Assembly: GCA_033807775.1 (NCBI GenBank)
Contig: CM066319.1
Location: 142,836,983 to 142,900,982, forward strand
Length of the DNA: 64,000 bases
From: Saussurea involucrata
Taxonomy: Eukaryota; Streptophyta; Magnoliopsida; Asterales; Asteraceae
Direction: 5' to 3'
Part shown: positions 22,801 to 34,034 of the stretch, piece by piece
Numbering within the stretch: position 1 is the first letter of the stretch
How the letters are laid out: each line of letters opens with the position of its first letter
Notes under the pieces: generated by a model
The model's input: only the letters and a program-made list of their open reading frames with translations
Database searches by the model: none
Told to the model about the DNA's origin: nothing
Program-made: the position numbers and the translations under genes

Positions 22801-23931
22801 CAAGAAGAAGAACTGCTCTCTCACAAAAACATACCTTCCTTGGCTCCTCAAAAGCTAAGTGAAGAGGATCAGAAAAAGAGAGACGCAATGATCAAGAAGC
22901 TTGAAGATCAACAAATCATCCCTCCGCGTTCCAAAGTCATTCCTGATCCTACAAAGTCCAGGTTATCAAAGAAAGAGTTCGCTGGTCACCTCAGAGCTGA
23001 AAGGTTACTCGCCGAACGTAGGGAAGCTGAAGAAAAAGATAAAGCCTATCCCATCCAGCTTGTCCAACAATCGGTGAAAGACCCCGAACTAAAGAGGACT
23101 TCCATCGAAGTCCAACGTCAGTTATGGGAAGACGCCCAAAAGATCATCGAAGAAAAGACCAAGGTATCTGACTCTACCTTGGAATGGTGCAAAGAAAGAC
23201 TGCACTATCGATATCAGGCTGCCAGAATTCACAAAGTGAAAATCAGGGGAAGAAAGACCATAGGTGTTCCAGTTGTTGAGGTCGATTTATTCAGAGAAAA
23301 CGGTACGAAGGAAACCATTTATGCTGCTACAATCAAGAAGTACGGTTTCTCTGAATGATTGGAGATCAGAATAGCCATTCAGCAATCTCGCTCTAAACAC
23401 AAAAATCATGTCGAAAAACTTCTAAATTCTCAGATCGACTTGGTTTCTTCTGCTGTGGATATTCCTCTTCCTCCTACTCCTGTTCCAAAAAGAAGAAGGG
23501 CCTCTACAAAGAAAACAATAGAACCTTCAGACTCAGGTCCTCCTATCAGAAATGAAACATGAATCGGCTTTTCTCGCGCTGAGGTACTTGGTCCTGAACC
23601 TGACCTCTCAGCACTCGACACCTCCGTGCCCCCTGGTGAACGTTTCGTCCCTGGTAAAGTCATAAGCGAACCTTATGGTATATTCTTTCATGACTACGAT
23701 GGACGAGAACACTTTCAACGTATCTCTGAGCTACCCATCACTCCCATCGAACAGCTCAGGGATCTCATCTACTGGTGCGGATTCAGAGATGATCTCCTCG
23801 GACAATACATGAAGCCTCTGATCTTTACTGAAGCTCAGAATAGACGAAACCTTAGAGAAGAAATCCCTGACTGGATGATTCCCTCCACCAGAACCCTTGA
23901 TGAACTTCTTGTTAAGGAAGAACCCTTCTAG
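19824..23931 (+). pseudogene. Extra ORF downstream of pol, copy B, intron-containing, broken
   Basis: The ATG at 19824 opens the same protein family as copies A and D: N-terminal domain (QFWYTVR, SKMPSEMNFIF, GYALLKGLHIDWASIIYDD), Ser/Thr/Pro linker, coiled-coil-like region (21430-21900), an acidic stretch with an Asp run at 22327-22350, and a C-terminal module ending DWMIPSTRTLDELLVKEEPF. Two introns fit consensus and restore the frame: 21336-21419 (phase 1) and 22528-22686 (CAG|GTACAA to CTAG). Breaks: TGA at 20097, a frame change near 20830, a stop at 21186, a frame change near 22420, and stops near 23356 and 23560. No membrane segment is seen. Function is unknown. Confidence 0.8.
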
Positions 23932-24206
23932 CTGATAGGATTTCTTTGTAATTCTTCTATCTTTATCAGCTTGTATCTTTTGTACTTGTAATTTTATTTG
24001 CTGTACTTATAATTTTTCCACTTCCCTTTATAACCTTATACGAAGTTCAAAGAAAAAATTCAGCGAATGTACTTTACTCCATCAGTACTTAAAAGATCCC
24101 AGAAAACAGTAAAAGGGACAAATATTTTATGAGTTCTTTTTATCCTTATGTTTTCATACATAGAAATTTTCCTTCATTGCTATGTCATAATCAAATAGGG
24201 GGAGAT
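23932..24206 (+). other. 3' untranslated region and polypurine tract, copy B
   Basis: AT-rich sequence without a gene. It ends in ATAGGGGGAGAT (about 24196-24206) directly before the 3' LTR, the expected position of the plus-strand primer. Confidence 0.75.
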
Positions 24207-25157
24207 TGTTGATCCAAACCCTCAGTGATTTGATAATGACTCTTTAAGAAACACTTAGTGAAAATTGTAAGTAAGTAATATGTATTAGAGTTTCACTATC
24301 GCTGATAAGTACTATGTCTCTACAGTACCGCTGATAGGAAACTCATGCTCTTTAATTTTAACATTCAGCGAACACTGTTCATCCATAAGCTCTGAGCCTG
24401 TTCAGTCTTAAAGATGATCGCTGATAGTTTAGTTGTTTACTTATGATCCCTGAAGACAAGTTTCACGTCAACATAGGTTCTACGCTGAAGTCGAAGATCA
24501 AGCCCAAGAACCAGCGACAAAGTCTACTAATGAACTGATGCGGGTATCAGCGAAGCCAAAACCTGTCCACTCAACATGAAGTTTCAAGTAGAAGACATCA
24601 GCGAACGCTGAACTTTATCATTCGCTGATAAAGTACTGTTCAACGAACGCTGATCATGAGGTTTACTCTACAAGTTACTTTTGTCTTTCCCCCTTGCACG
24701 TCTCCGTACGATAATGTCAGAAAGGACATCCCTTTTGTCCAGAATCGTACAACCAACTCTGATTCTACACTGTACATCATGCGGCTACTAGGTTGTCTAC
24801 AAAGGTCAAACCATGCAACCAATCAGCTGCTGCCACGTGTAAAGTAATACTGCTACGCATTAAATGCATGCAGTATATAAGAAGAAACCCTACTTCAACA
24901 TGAAGTGCTCGACCATCTTCTTCTTTCTCTCTTAGTGTTAGAATATTATTCGTAGTATTCTTATCTCCTTTCTATCTTAATTCTAGTGCAAGAAACTTAG
25001 TGTTCTTAACTTGTTTAGATTAGGCTTAGTCCTTAATCTTGTTCCGCAACAAGTTGCAAATTGTTTGATTATATCAATAAACAATTTAGAAAGTAAAAAT
25101 CGTGTGTTTGTATTCACCCCCCCTTCTACAAACTTGTATAACCCTTCGGGACCAACA
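24207..25157 (+). repeat. 3' LTR of SIRE copy B
   Basis: It starts TGTTGATCC and ends GGGACCAACA (951 bp), colinear with the LTRs of copies D and G. It carries many CGCTGA/TCAGCG hexamers and a TATA-like TATATAAG near its middle-right part. Confidence 0.93.
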
Positions 25158-25926
25158 GTAAGGAAGAGAGAAGGAATTAGTATAAGCAAGATCTTGTTTA
25201 TAGGATTAAACAGTCTGCTCTGATACCACTTGTTGGTCCCGAAAGGGTTATACAAGTTTGTAGAAGGGGGGTTGAATACAAACACACGATTTTTACTTTT
25301 CTAAATTGTTTATTGATATGTATCAAACAATTTACAACTTGTTGCAGAACAAGATTAAGGAATAAACCTAATCTAAACAAGTTAAGAGAATCACTAAGAT
25401 TTCTTGCACTAGAAATAAGAAAGAGAATTAAGAACACTTAAGCTAAGTATTCTAACACACAGATTCAGCAAGAGAAGAAATGGCCGAACTCTTCATTTCT
25501 GAAGTAGGGTTTCCTTTATATACTGCATGCATTTAATGCACATCAGTGTCACTTTACACGTGGCAGCAACTGATTGGTTGCATGGTTTGACCTTGGTAGA
25601 CAACCTAGTAGCCGCATGATGAACATTGTAGAATCAGAGTTGGTTGTACGATTCTGAACAAAAGGGATGTCCATTCTGACAGATCGTACAGAGACGTGCA
25701 AGGAAATAAGACAAAAGTAACTTGTAGAGGAAGACTTCATGACCAGCGTTCGCTGATTAAATCTTTATCAATGAGTGATAAAGTTCAGCGTTCGCTAAAA
25801 TCTTCTACTTGAAACTTCATGTTGAGTGGACAGGTGTTGGCTTCGTTGATATCCGCATCAGTTCATTAGTAGACTTGTCGCTAGTTCTTTGGCTTGATCT
25901 TCGACTTCAACGTAGAACATAGTTGA
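25158..25926 (-). mobile_element. SIRE copy C: leader and partial 5' LTR
   Basis: On the minus strand the LTR end GGGACCAACA (25231 side) is followed by AGTGGTATCAGAGC (PBS, 25217-25230) and 73 bp of leader, stopping about a dozen bases before where gag ATG would be; there it meets the 3' LTR of copy B. The outer ~270 bp of the LTR are missing at about 25926, where Athila pol sequence begins. It could be the missing 5' part of copy A. Confidence 0.85.
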
Positions 25927-25986
25927 AAAGAATATTTACAAGCATTTTTGGAACTTTAAGATAGTTCCCATCTTGGTTTGAAGCTT

Positions 25987-27208
25987 TTAGCACAAAGAAA
26001 TCATCTCCACAGGGTAATGCTGTGGAGATGCTGCCGCATCATGGTATAACTTTACTCTCTGGCCATTTACTTTGAACACACTATTGTCCTCCAGATTAAC
26101 TAAGTCAATATCCCCATAAGGATACACTTTGTGAATGAGGAATGGTCCTGACCATCTAGACTTAAGTTTACTTGGAAACAATTTCAGCCTGGAATTAAAC
26201 AAAAGGCATTTCTGACCTGCTTTCAACTCTCTGTGTCTAATCCTATTGTCATGCCACTTCTTTGTCTTTTCTTTATAGAGCTTGGCATTCTCATAGGACA
26301 TGTTCCTATTTTCCTCTAATTCACATAGTTGTAATTTTCTTTTGTTACCAGCATCTTCTAAAGTCATGTTTAATTCCTTTATAGCCAGTATGCTTTGTGT
26401 TCCAACTCTAAAGGGAGGTGACAAGCATTTCCAAAGACTAACTTATATGGGGACATACCTAAAGATGCTTTGAAAGCAGTCCTGTATGCCCATAAAACAT
26501 CATCTAGTTTGAAAGCCCAGTCTTTTTTGTTTGGTTTGACAACGTTTTCTAAAATCCCTTTAATTTCTCTGTTTGAGAGCTCAACTAAACCATTTGTTTG
26601 TGGGTGATAGGCAGTGGCAACTCTGTGTTTCACATTGTACTTTTCAAGAACTTTACTCAACAAATTGTTTATAAAATGGGTACCCTCATTACTGATTAGT
26701 GCACGGGGGTACCAAACCTTGTAAAAATTTGTTTTTATAAAAACTTAACAACTGTTTTTGCATCATTTGAAACACATGCCATTGATTCTACCCATTTGGA
26801 TACATAATCAACAGCAACAAGAATGTATTGGCAATTGTTTGATGGTGGAAATGGTCCCATAAAATCAATTCCCCAAACATCAAACAACTCAACTTCCAAG
26901 ATCCCATTCAAAGGCGTTTCATTTCTTTGAGAAATGGAGCCACTTCTCTGGCATTCATTACACCTTTGTGCAAAGTTATGGGCATCTTTGAAGAGAGTAG
27001 GCCAATAGAAACCAGATTGAAGAACTTTAGTTGTTGTTCTTTGGCCTCCAAAATCTCCTCCATAAGCTGATTGGTGGCAATGCTGCAGGATTGCTACCAC
27101 TTCTGTTTCTGGGATGCACCTTCTCAGTATTTGATCTGTACCAAGTTTAAACAGAAAAGGGTCATCCCATATGTAAAATTTACAATCATGGAGAAATTTC
27201 TTCAGCAT
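25987..27208 (-). pseudogene. pol: Athila integrase, broken
   Basis: The minus strand encodes the integrase zinc region (HQSAYGGDFGGQRT, CNECQRSGSIS), core (GIDFMGPFPPS, AYHPQTNGLVELSNREIK) and C-terminal part (RWSGPFLIHKVYPYGD), ending near 25987. Frame breaks lie near 26735-26665 and 26400. The segment with the second catalytic Asp lies in the frame-broken part near 26670-26735. It would integrate cDNA but is dead. Confidence 0.88.
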
Positions 27209-28072
27209 ATTGAGTATAATCAGAAGGTTTTATGCCACAAGCTAAATAATTAGCTAAGTCAGCAAACCATGGCAGTTGTGACTGCACCATAAGAATCTTT
27301 TCACCATGGAACGTTTCTATGATGTCTTCTCCTTCCCTACTTTCAACATGTTTTTCTAACCTAGATAAATGATCAGCCACTTGGTTTTCCACACCTTTCC
27401 TATCAACAATTTCTAGGTCAAACTCTTGCAATAACAAAACCCATCTTATTAGCCTTGGTTTTGCATCTTTCTTTGAAATGAGATATTTAATGGCAGCATG
27501 GTCAGTGTGAACAATGACTTTAGCACCCATTAAATATGATCTAAATTTCTCAAATGCAAAAACCACTGCTAATAATTCCTTTTCAGATGTTGTGTAATTA
27601 ATTTGAGCTTCATTAAGGGTTTTGCTTGCATAGTAGATGGAATGAAAAATATTTTCTTTTCTTTGACCTAAAACTGCACCAACAGCCCAATCGCCAGCAT
27701 CACACATGATTTCAAAAGGTTTGTCCCATTCAGGAGCAACAATCATTGGAGCAGTCACCAAAGCTTTCTTTAAGGTAAGGAATGCATTTATGCAATCCTC
27801 ATTAAAATCAAATTTTTGGTCTTGCTGTAATAATAGACATAAAGGTTTTGAAATCTATGAATATTTTTTTATGAAACGTCTATAAAAACCAGCATGACCA
27901 AGAAAGCTTCTGATTCCTTTAATAGTGGTTGGTTCAGGTAGTTATTCAATGACTTCAAGTTTAGATTTATCTACCTCAACTCCCCTTTTAGAAATTAAAT
28001 GTCCAAGGACAATTCCTTCTTTAACCATGAAATGATATTTTTCCCAATTAAGGACCAAGTCAGTTTCTTCAT
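27186..28072 (-). pseudogene. pol: Athila RNase H region, broken
   Basis: The RT thumb region (about 28072-27762) is frameshifted. An open RNase H block (27761-27186) follows with CDAGDWAVGAVLGQ, TSEKELLAVVFA, HTDHAAIKYL and ENQVADHLSRLE. The first catalytic Asp context is kept. The frame is separated from RT by a base loss near 28072. Confidence 0.85.
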
Positions 28073-30324
28073 CTTTTAAGACTTTGTTTTAAATTTTCCA
28101 AACAATGATCAAAAGATGAACCATAAACAGAAAAATCATCCATAAATATTTCAATGGACTTTTCAAACATGTCAGAAAATATGGACATCATGCATCTTTG
28201 GTAAGTAGCAGGTGCATTGCAAAGTCCAAAAGGCATTCTCCTAAAGGCAAAAGTGCCAAAAGGACACGTGAAAGTAGTCTTCTCTTGGTCTTCCGGTGCT
28301 ATGGCTATCTGATTGTAACCTGAGTATCCATCCAAGAAGCAGTTGAACTCTTTTCAAACCAACCTGTCCAACATTTGATCAACAAACGGTAAAGGAAAAT
28401 GGTCTTTTTGAGTAGCATTGTTTAGTCTACGGTAGTCCATGCAAATTCTCCATCCGGAGACTATTCTAGTTGGGATGAGTTCATTCTTGTCATTGGAAAT
28501 GACAGTGATCCCACCCTTCTTAGGTACACATTGGACTGGACTAACCCAAGAACTACTGGCTATTGGGAAAATGATTCCTGCATCTAACCATTTTAAAATT
28601 TCCTTTTTTACTACCTCTTTCATGACAGGGTTCAGCCTTCTTTGAGGTTCTATGGATTTGAAGTTCTTTTCTTCTAAGATGATCTTATGTTGACAGATGG
28701 AAGGACTAATCCCCATAAGGTCAGCAATGGTGTATCCTATGGCTTTGGTGTGCAACTTCAACATGTCCACTAACTTCTTTTCCTGATGCAATTCTAGGGT
28801 AGATGATATGATGACAGGCAATTTGTCTTCTTCTCCTAGAAAGGCATATTTTAGATGGGTTGGGAGTTTCTTCAACTCCAGGTCAGGTGGTGAGATTATG
28901 GATGGCACGACTGATTTTTGCTCACTATTTTCCAGCAGCTCAAATGCTGCAGCAACCAAAGGGATAGTCTCTTCCTCAGTTTCTTCCTCATCCTCCTCTT
29001 CTATCCTACAGGTCTGTTTGACTCCTGTCTCATGACATAATGACTCAATGGTACCTAAGCTTGAACAGTCTTCCATATCACTAGGGTACTTTAAAGAATT
29101 GAAAACATTAAATGTGACTTTTTGGTCTTGAAGTCTCATGGTCAACTCTCCTTTCTGAACATCTATCAAAGTTCTACCAGTGGCTAAGAAAGGTCTTCCT
29201 AAAAGAATAGGAATATCTATGTCAGCCTCAAAGTCTAAAATGATAAAATCAGTCGGAAAGATGAATATGTCAACCTGGACTAACACATCTTCAATCTTAC
29301 CCTTTGGATAGGCAATGGTCTTATCTGCTAAAATGAGTGTGACTATGGTAGGTCTGGCTTCTCCTATGCCTATACTTTTGAAAATTGATAAAGGCATGAG
29401 ATTGACACTGGCACCTAAATCACACAAAGCTTGTCCAACTTCTTTCCCACCTATGGAACAAGGAATGGTAAAACTCCCTGGGTCTTTTTGCTTAGGGGGT
29501 ATTTTATTGGAAAATAGAGCATTGCAACCTTTAGTGAGGGCCACAGTCTCATATTCAGTCAACTTCTTTTTCTTACTCAAAATGTCTTTAAAGAACTTAG
29601 CATAATTGGGCATCTGCTCAATTGCTTCAACAAGAGGTATGTTGATGTGCAATTGTTTGAAAACATCCAAAAACTTTTTAAATTGCAATTCCTCATTCTC
29701 ATTCCTCATCCTTTGGGGATAAGGGATGTAGGGGGGGGGGGGCTGGTTTGATAACAACTTTGTTTGAGGGTTTGAGCAAGATGGTTCCAGTATGCTTTTG
29801 GTGGGTGGACTTGAACTTGTGGTCTTAGGGTCTTGGTCTTCTTTTTGACTTGGTGGTTTTCGAATAACCCGAATCTCTGGTGTAGGAATGGCTTTGGACA
29901 ATTTATCAAAATTTGTTTTAGTTAAAGTGCCAAATACCTTTTCCACAGCTTCAGGTAATTCTTTCCCACTCCTAAGAGTTACAACTTTCACATGTTCTTT
30001 TCCTGGGGCCTTTAGGATTTCAGTGTTACTAGGTAAAGTACATGTGGCCCTGTTGATCTGGTTAAGTGCCAATTGACTGATTTGAGTTTCTAAGTTCCTC
30101 AAAAGTGTGTTGTGTTGATTAAAAAGGGACTGATTTTGTTGTTGTTGAACTTGTGATTGTGCCATGTAATTCTTGATCAGTGTCTCCAAAGAAGCATTGG
30201 GATCATCTTGTGGATGTGAATGATTTTGGTTTTGAAAAGGTGGTTGAGTGTTTTGAAAACCTTGATTACGGTTATTCTGATGATGATTGTTTATAAAATT
30301 TCCCTTGAAATTGTTTTAGGAACT
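28072..30324 (-). pseudogene. pol: Athila gag C-terminus, protease and RT
   Basis: The minus strand shows a Gln-rich gag tail, the TLRSGKE motif, the retropepsin-like motif LCDLGASVNLMPLSIF (DLGAS is usual in Athila/Tat), then RT with WRICMDYRRLNNATQKD, CNAPATYQRCM and FMDDFSVYGSS. It reads as one frame of about 611 codons, then a TGA at about 28352 within RT, and a one-base loss near 28072. A G-tract at 29731-29740 lies in a Pro-rich linker. Copia copy D is inserted at 30324/30325, separating this from the upstream gag. Confidence 0.9.
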
Positions 30325-31290
30325 TGTTGATCCAAACCCTCAGTGATTTGATAATGACCCTCTCTTATATACTTAGTGAAAATTGTAAGTAAACAATATG
30401 TATCAGAGTTTCACTATCGCTGATAAGTACTAAGATCTTCCAGTACCGCTGATAGGAACTCTCACTCTTTAGATTAAACATTCAGCGAAACTGTTAACCA
30501 TAATACTCTGAGTCTGTTCAGTACTTATGGTGATCGCTGATAAGTTAGTTGTTTACTTATGATCCCTGAAGACAAGTTTCACGTCAACATAAGTTCTACG
30601 CTGAAGTCGAAGATCAAGCTCAAGAACCAGCGACAAGTCTCCTAATGAACTGATGCGGATCAGCGAAGACTCAGATTTGCCCAATCAACGTGAAGTATCA
30701 AGTACAAGACTTCAGCTATCGCTGAACTCTTATCATTCACTGATGAAGAATGATATATCGCTGAATCAACGAAAAGCTGATCATGAAGTCCTCCGTACAA
30801 AGTATTTTTGTCTTAACCACCCTTGCACGACTCCGTACGATATGTCAGAAAAGAACCTCCTTATTGTCTGAATTCGTACAACCACTCTGATACTACAATG
30901 TTCAAACATGCGGCTAATAAGGTTGTCAACAAAGGTCAATGACATGCAACCATTCAGCTGCTGCCACATGTAAAGTGTAAACTGCAATGCATTAAATGCA
31001 TTCAGTATATAAGAAGAAGAACCCACTTCATTTTGAAGTAACTTGCTAACTCTGGACAAGTTCATCCTTCTTATCTTGAGATAGGTTATTATTAGTAATT
31101 TCCTTCTCCTTCTTAGTGCAAGAAACTTAGTGTTCCAACTTGTTTAGATTTAGGTTTATCCTTAATCTTGTTTCCGCAACAAGCTGTAAATTGTTAATGA
31201 TTTATCAATAAACAATTTAGAAAAGTAAAATCTGTGTGTTTGTATTCAACCCCCCCTTCTACAAACTTGTATAGCCCTTCGGGACCAACA
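30325..31290 (+). repeat. 5' LTR of SIRE copy D
   Basis: It starts TGTTGATCC and ends GGGACCAACA (966 bp). TATATAAG at 31006-31013 is the likely TATA box. A dense series of CGCTGA/TCAGCG hexamers lies at about 30414-30775. Confidence 0.95.
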
Positions 31291-31292
31291 AG

Positions 31293-31304
31293 TGGTATCA
31301 GTGC
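31293..31304 (+). other. Primer-binding site, copy D
   Basis: TGGTATCAGTGC two bases after the LTR resembles the initiator-Met tRNA PBS (TGGTATCAGAGC in copies C and G) with one change. Confidence 0.8.
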
Positions 31305-31373
31305 GAATTTGTTTAAACTCATAAACAAGATCTAATCTATACTAAGATTTCTCTTCCTTGCTATTTCTGAAAA

Positions 31374-33743
31374 ATGGCTACCAACACAAACACAAATTAC
31401 ATCGACAATGGTTCTCTTGCAAAACCCCCTAGATTCTCCAGAGATAATTTTAATCTATGGAAAAATAAGATGACTATCTTCTTAGAAGGTGTAGACCCTA
31501 CTATGCCTTATTATCTTGAAAACGGCCCATTTATTCCTGTAAGAATTGATGCCGCAGTACCTGCCACTAAGAATAGACATGCTATTCCAGAAAGGCTGGT
31601 ACCTAAAGAAGTTCATACATGAACTGACGAAGATAAGAAGAAAGTGGCTATCGATACAAAAGCCAGATCCATACTATCCATGGCTCTTCCTGACGAAGTC
31701 TACCATTCCGTCATGAACCTGAAATCCTCAAAAGCCACGTGGGACACAATATGTGTTCAGTATGAAGGTACTGCTGAAGTCCAGGACTCTCGAAAGATCA
31801 ACCTGGTAAGACAGTATGAAAGTTTCATTTGTGGTAAGAATGAGACTCTCTCTGAAGTTCACCAACGTTTTAATTGCTTAATAATAGATCTGAAAACTGT
31901 TGGTAAGGAATATTCTAACTTTGAAGTGCTGACAAAGTTTCTAGAATGTTTACCTGAAAGCTGGGACAGTTATTCTATGTGTCTCAAGCTGTCAAAAGAT
32001 CTAAGATCAATGACCCTTGCTACCTTATATGGCACGATGTTGAATCATGAGCAATCAAGCCATCTTAAGAAGAATCTTGTAAAAGATTCCAAAAGCACCC
32101 ATGTTGCTTTAATCTCAGAGGAACCCTCTACTCAGCGACCCTCGGTCACTATCACTGAGTCAGATTCTGACTCTTCAGATGATGATGAATCTTTGGCTCT
32201 CCTAACTAAAAAGTTCAGGAGATTCGCCAAAAAGAAAATGATCAGAAAGAACAAACCTCTATCTATAACTGATAAGCCAAGATCATCAGCTACTGTTGAT
32301 AAGGCTACTGCTACTTGTTTTAACTGCGAAAAGATTGGACATTTCGCTAACGAGTGCAGGTCTAAGAAAGTATCGAGAAACTCAGCGTTTCCCAAGAAAT
32401 CCTTTATTCCCAGGAATAAAGATGACAAATATTCTAAGCTGAAAGAAAAATATGCAAAACTGAAAAGCTTCAAGAAGAAAGGCAAAGGCCTGATGGTTTA
32501 CGATTGGGCTGCTTCTGAAGAAGAAGAATCATCATCTGATTCTGAGGATGATGAAGCCAATCTCTGTCTTATGGCAAAGATTGAAGATGAGGAAGAAAGT
32601 TCAGACATTCCCTCTACTTCAACATCTGCAATTCAGGTATCACCTTCCTTCTTCACAAATATTGCAAATATTGATGAAGCTGATAGTCTCCGCAAAATCG
32701 ATCTCTTGACTAGAAGTTTATATGAAGCCATGAATGGCAAAACAATAGTTGAAAACCAAAACCTTGATCTCGCTGAACAGCTTAAAAACTGTCACCTTCA
32801 AATAGAAAAGCTTTCTAAAATTGAAGAAGATTTTAAAGATCAAGTGCATTTAAATCAGCTAGTCAAGATCGAACGAGCAGAAGCTATTGCTGCTTTGAAA
32901 GCTGAAAAAGCTACTGTTGAAGGATGGTGTAACTCTTCAACAAAGATCACTGAGATAATTAAGTCTCAGATACCCCTGAGTGATAAACGTGGTCTTGGTT
33001 ACAAATATGAAACTAAAGAACCAACCACTGATCGTTCCATGCTCTTATTTGGAACTTTCGTATCCTCAGTCGCTGACACTTCATCTTCTCAGTGTTCGTC
33101 CTCTAGACCGCCTATCCCTGAGGAAATCTCTGCCCCTTCAAAAGGTAAAGAGAAAATGGTTTATCCAAAACCTACCTCTGTCTTTAAAGATAAAGGTAAA
33201 GGAATTGCATTGAACCAAAATCCTCAGAAGGGTACTTTAGTACCAAAGCTGAATGCTTCCAAAGCTTTAGTGATTTATTCCTCTGGATCAAGGAATCAGA
33301 TCTCTGGATCTACTCAGCGTGGGTCTATTCAGCGATCTACTCCTAGACTCAGAGTGGATGTCCTTGGTAAGAAATCTGAAGAACTAAATGTTCCTCCCAT
33401 TTTGAAAGCCAAAAGCTTATTTGGTGCTGGTCCTTCTAATTCAAAATCAAAAGCTCAGCATTCAAATGGTCCTAGAACTACTTTTAGTTATAGGAAATGT
33501 TATCACTGTGGACTCACTGATCATATTGCTAGTAAGTGCCCCACAACCACCAAAGCTGATAAGATAGCTAAGGTGAAAATTGCCCCCAAGGCAAAGAAGA
33601 CCACTGAGGTTAAGAAATTTACCAAAGTGAAGACTGACAAAGCTGAATCTTCAAATGCTGCGAAGATTGCTGAACCTTCCATTCCAACTACTTCCACTGA
33701 CAAACGCGTACACTTGGTTAAGTGGGTTCCCAAGAAAAACTAA
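31374..33743 (+). pseudogene. gag: Copia gag, copy D, one in-frame stop
   Basis: ATG at 31374; the frame continues to the TAA at 33741-33743 but has an internal TGA at 31620-31622, probably a former Trp codon. The order is a UBN2-type gag domain (codons about 10-240), CCHC knuckle CFNCEKIGHFANEC (about 32317-32358), a Lys-rich and an acidic stretch, a coiled-coil-like block (32680-32990), and a second knuckle CYHCGLTDHIASKC (about 33498-33539), ending KWVPKKN. Gag forms the virus-like particle and binds RNA. Without stop suppression only a 2.1 kb downstream frame is open. Confidence 0.9.
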
Positions 33744-33770
33744 TCTTCCTTTGTGATGCAGGTTCAGAAG

Positions 33771-34034
33771 TGTTAGGACACGGAAGTTGTCCTTTATAAT
33801 AGAAAGTTTTGTAAAGCAATAGCTGTGTTAAAGGGCTTATGCTTAATTGTTGTAGCAAGTGATGAAGACTATAAATAGGTCTTTACTTGTAGTTTGTAAG
33901 AAGTGAATTCATTAATACAAGATGTAGATCTCTAATCACTTTGTGTTCTCTCTAGGTTAGATTTCCTTTTCAATAATGTTCTTCATCATCTTGTTACACA
34001 ATACTTGGATTGTATGAATATCATGGACCTAACA
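33771..34034 (+). mobile_element. Solo LTR (264 bp) nested at the gag/pol junction of copy D
   Basis: It is bounded by TGTTAGG and CCTAACA and flanked by a perfect 5-bp target duplication AGAAG (33766-33770 and 34035-34039). A TATA-like CTATAAATAGG lies at 33869-33879. No internal region exists, so it is a solo LTR left by LTR-LTR recombination, or a very small element. It differs from all other LTRs here. Orientation is judged from the TATA box. Confidence 0.9.

Larger units (their letters stand above)
16411..25157 (+). mobile_element. SIRE-type Ty1/copia copy B, 5' truncated
   Basis: It begins inside the integrase core (homology to copy D from about 34855) and runs through RT, RNase H, spacer, extra ORF, polypurine tract and a complete 3' LTR ending ACCAACA at 25157. 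The 5' LTR, gag and protease are absent. It abuts the leader of minus-strand copy C, into which it may have inserted. Confidence 0.9.

Noticed and set aside
28808..29605. Plus-strand ORFs of 75-96 codons
   Set aside because: They are antisense shadows of the Athila protease/RT frame.
31293..31304. tRNA gene fragment at the LTR borders
   Set aside because: TGGTATCAG-type sequences are primer-binding sites complementary to a tRNA end; no tRNA cloverleaf is nearby.
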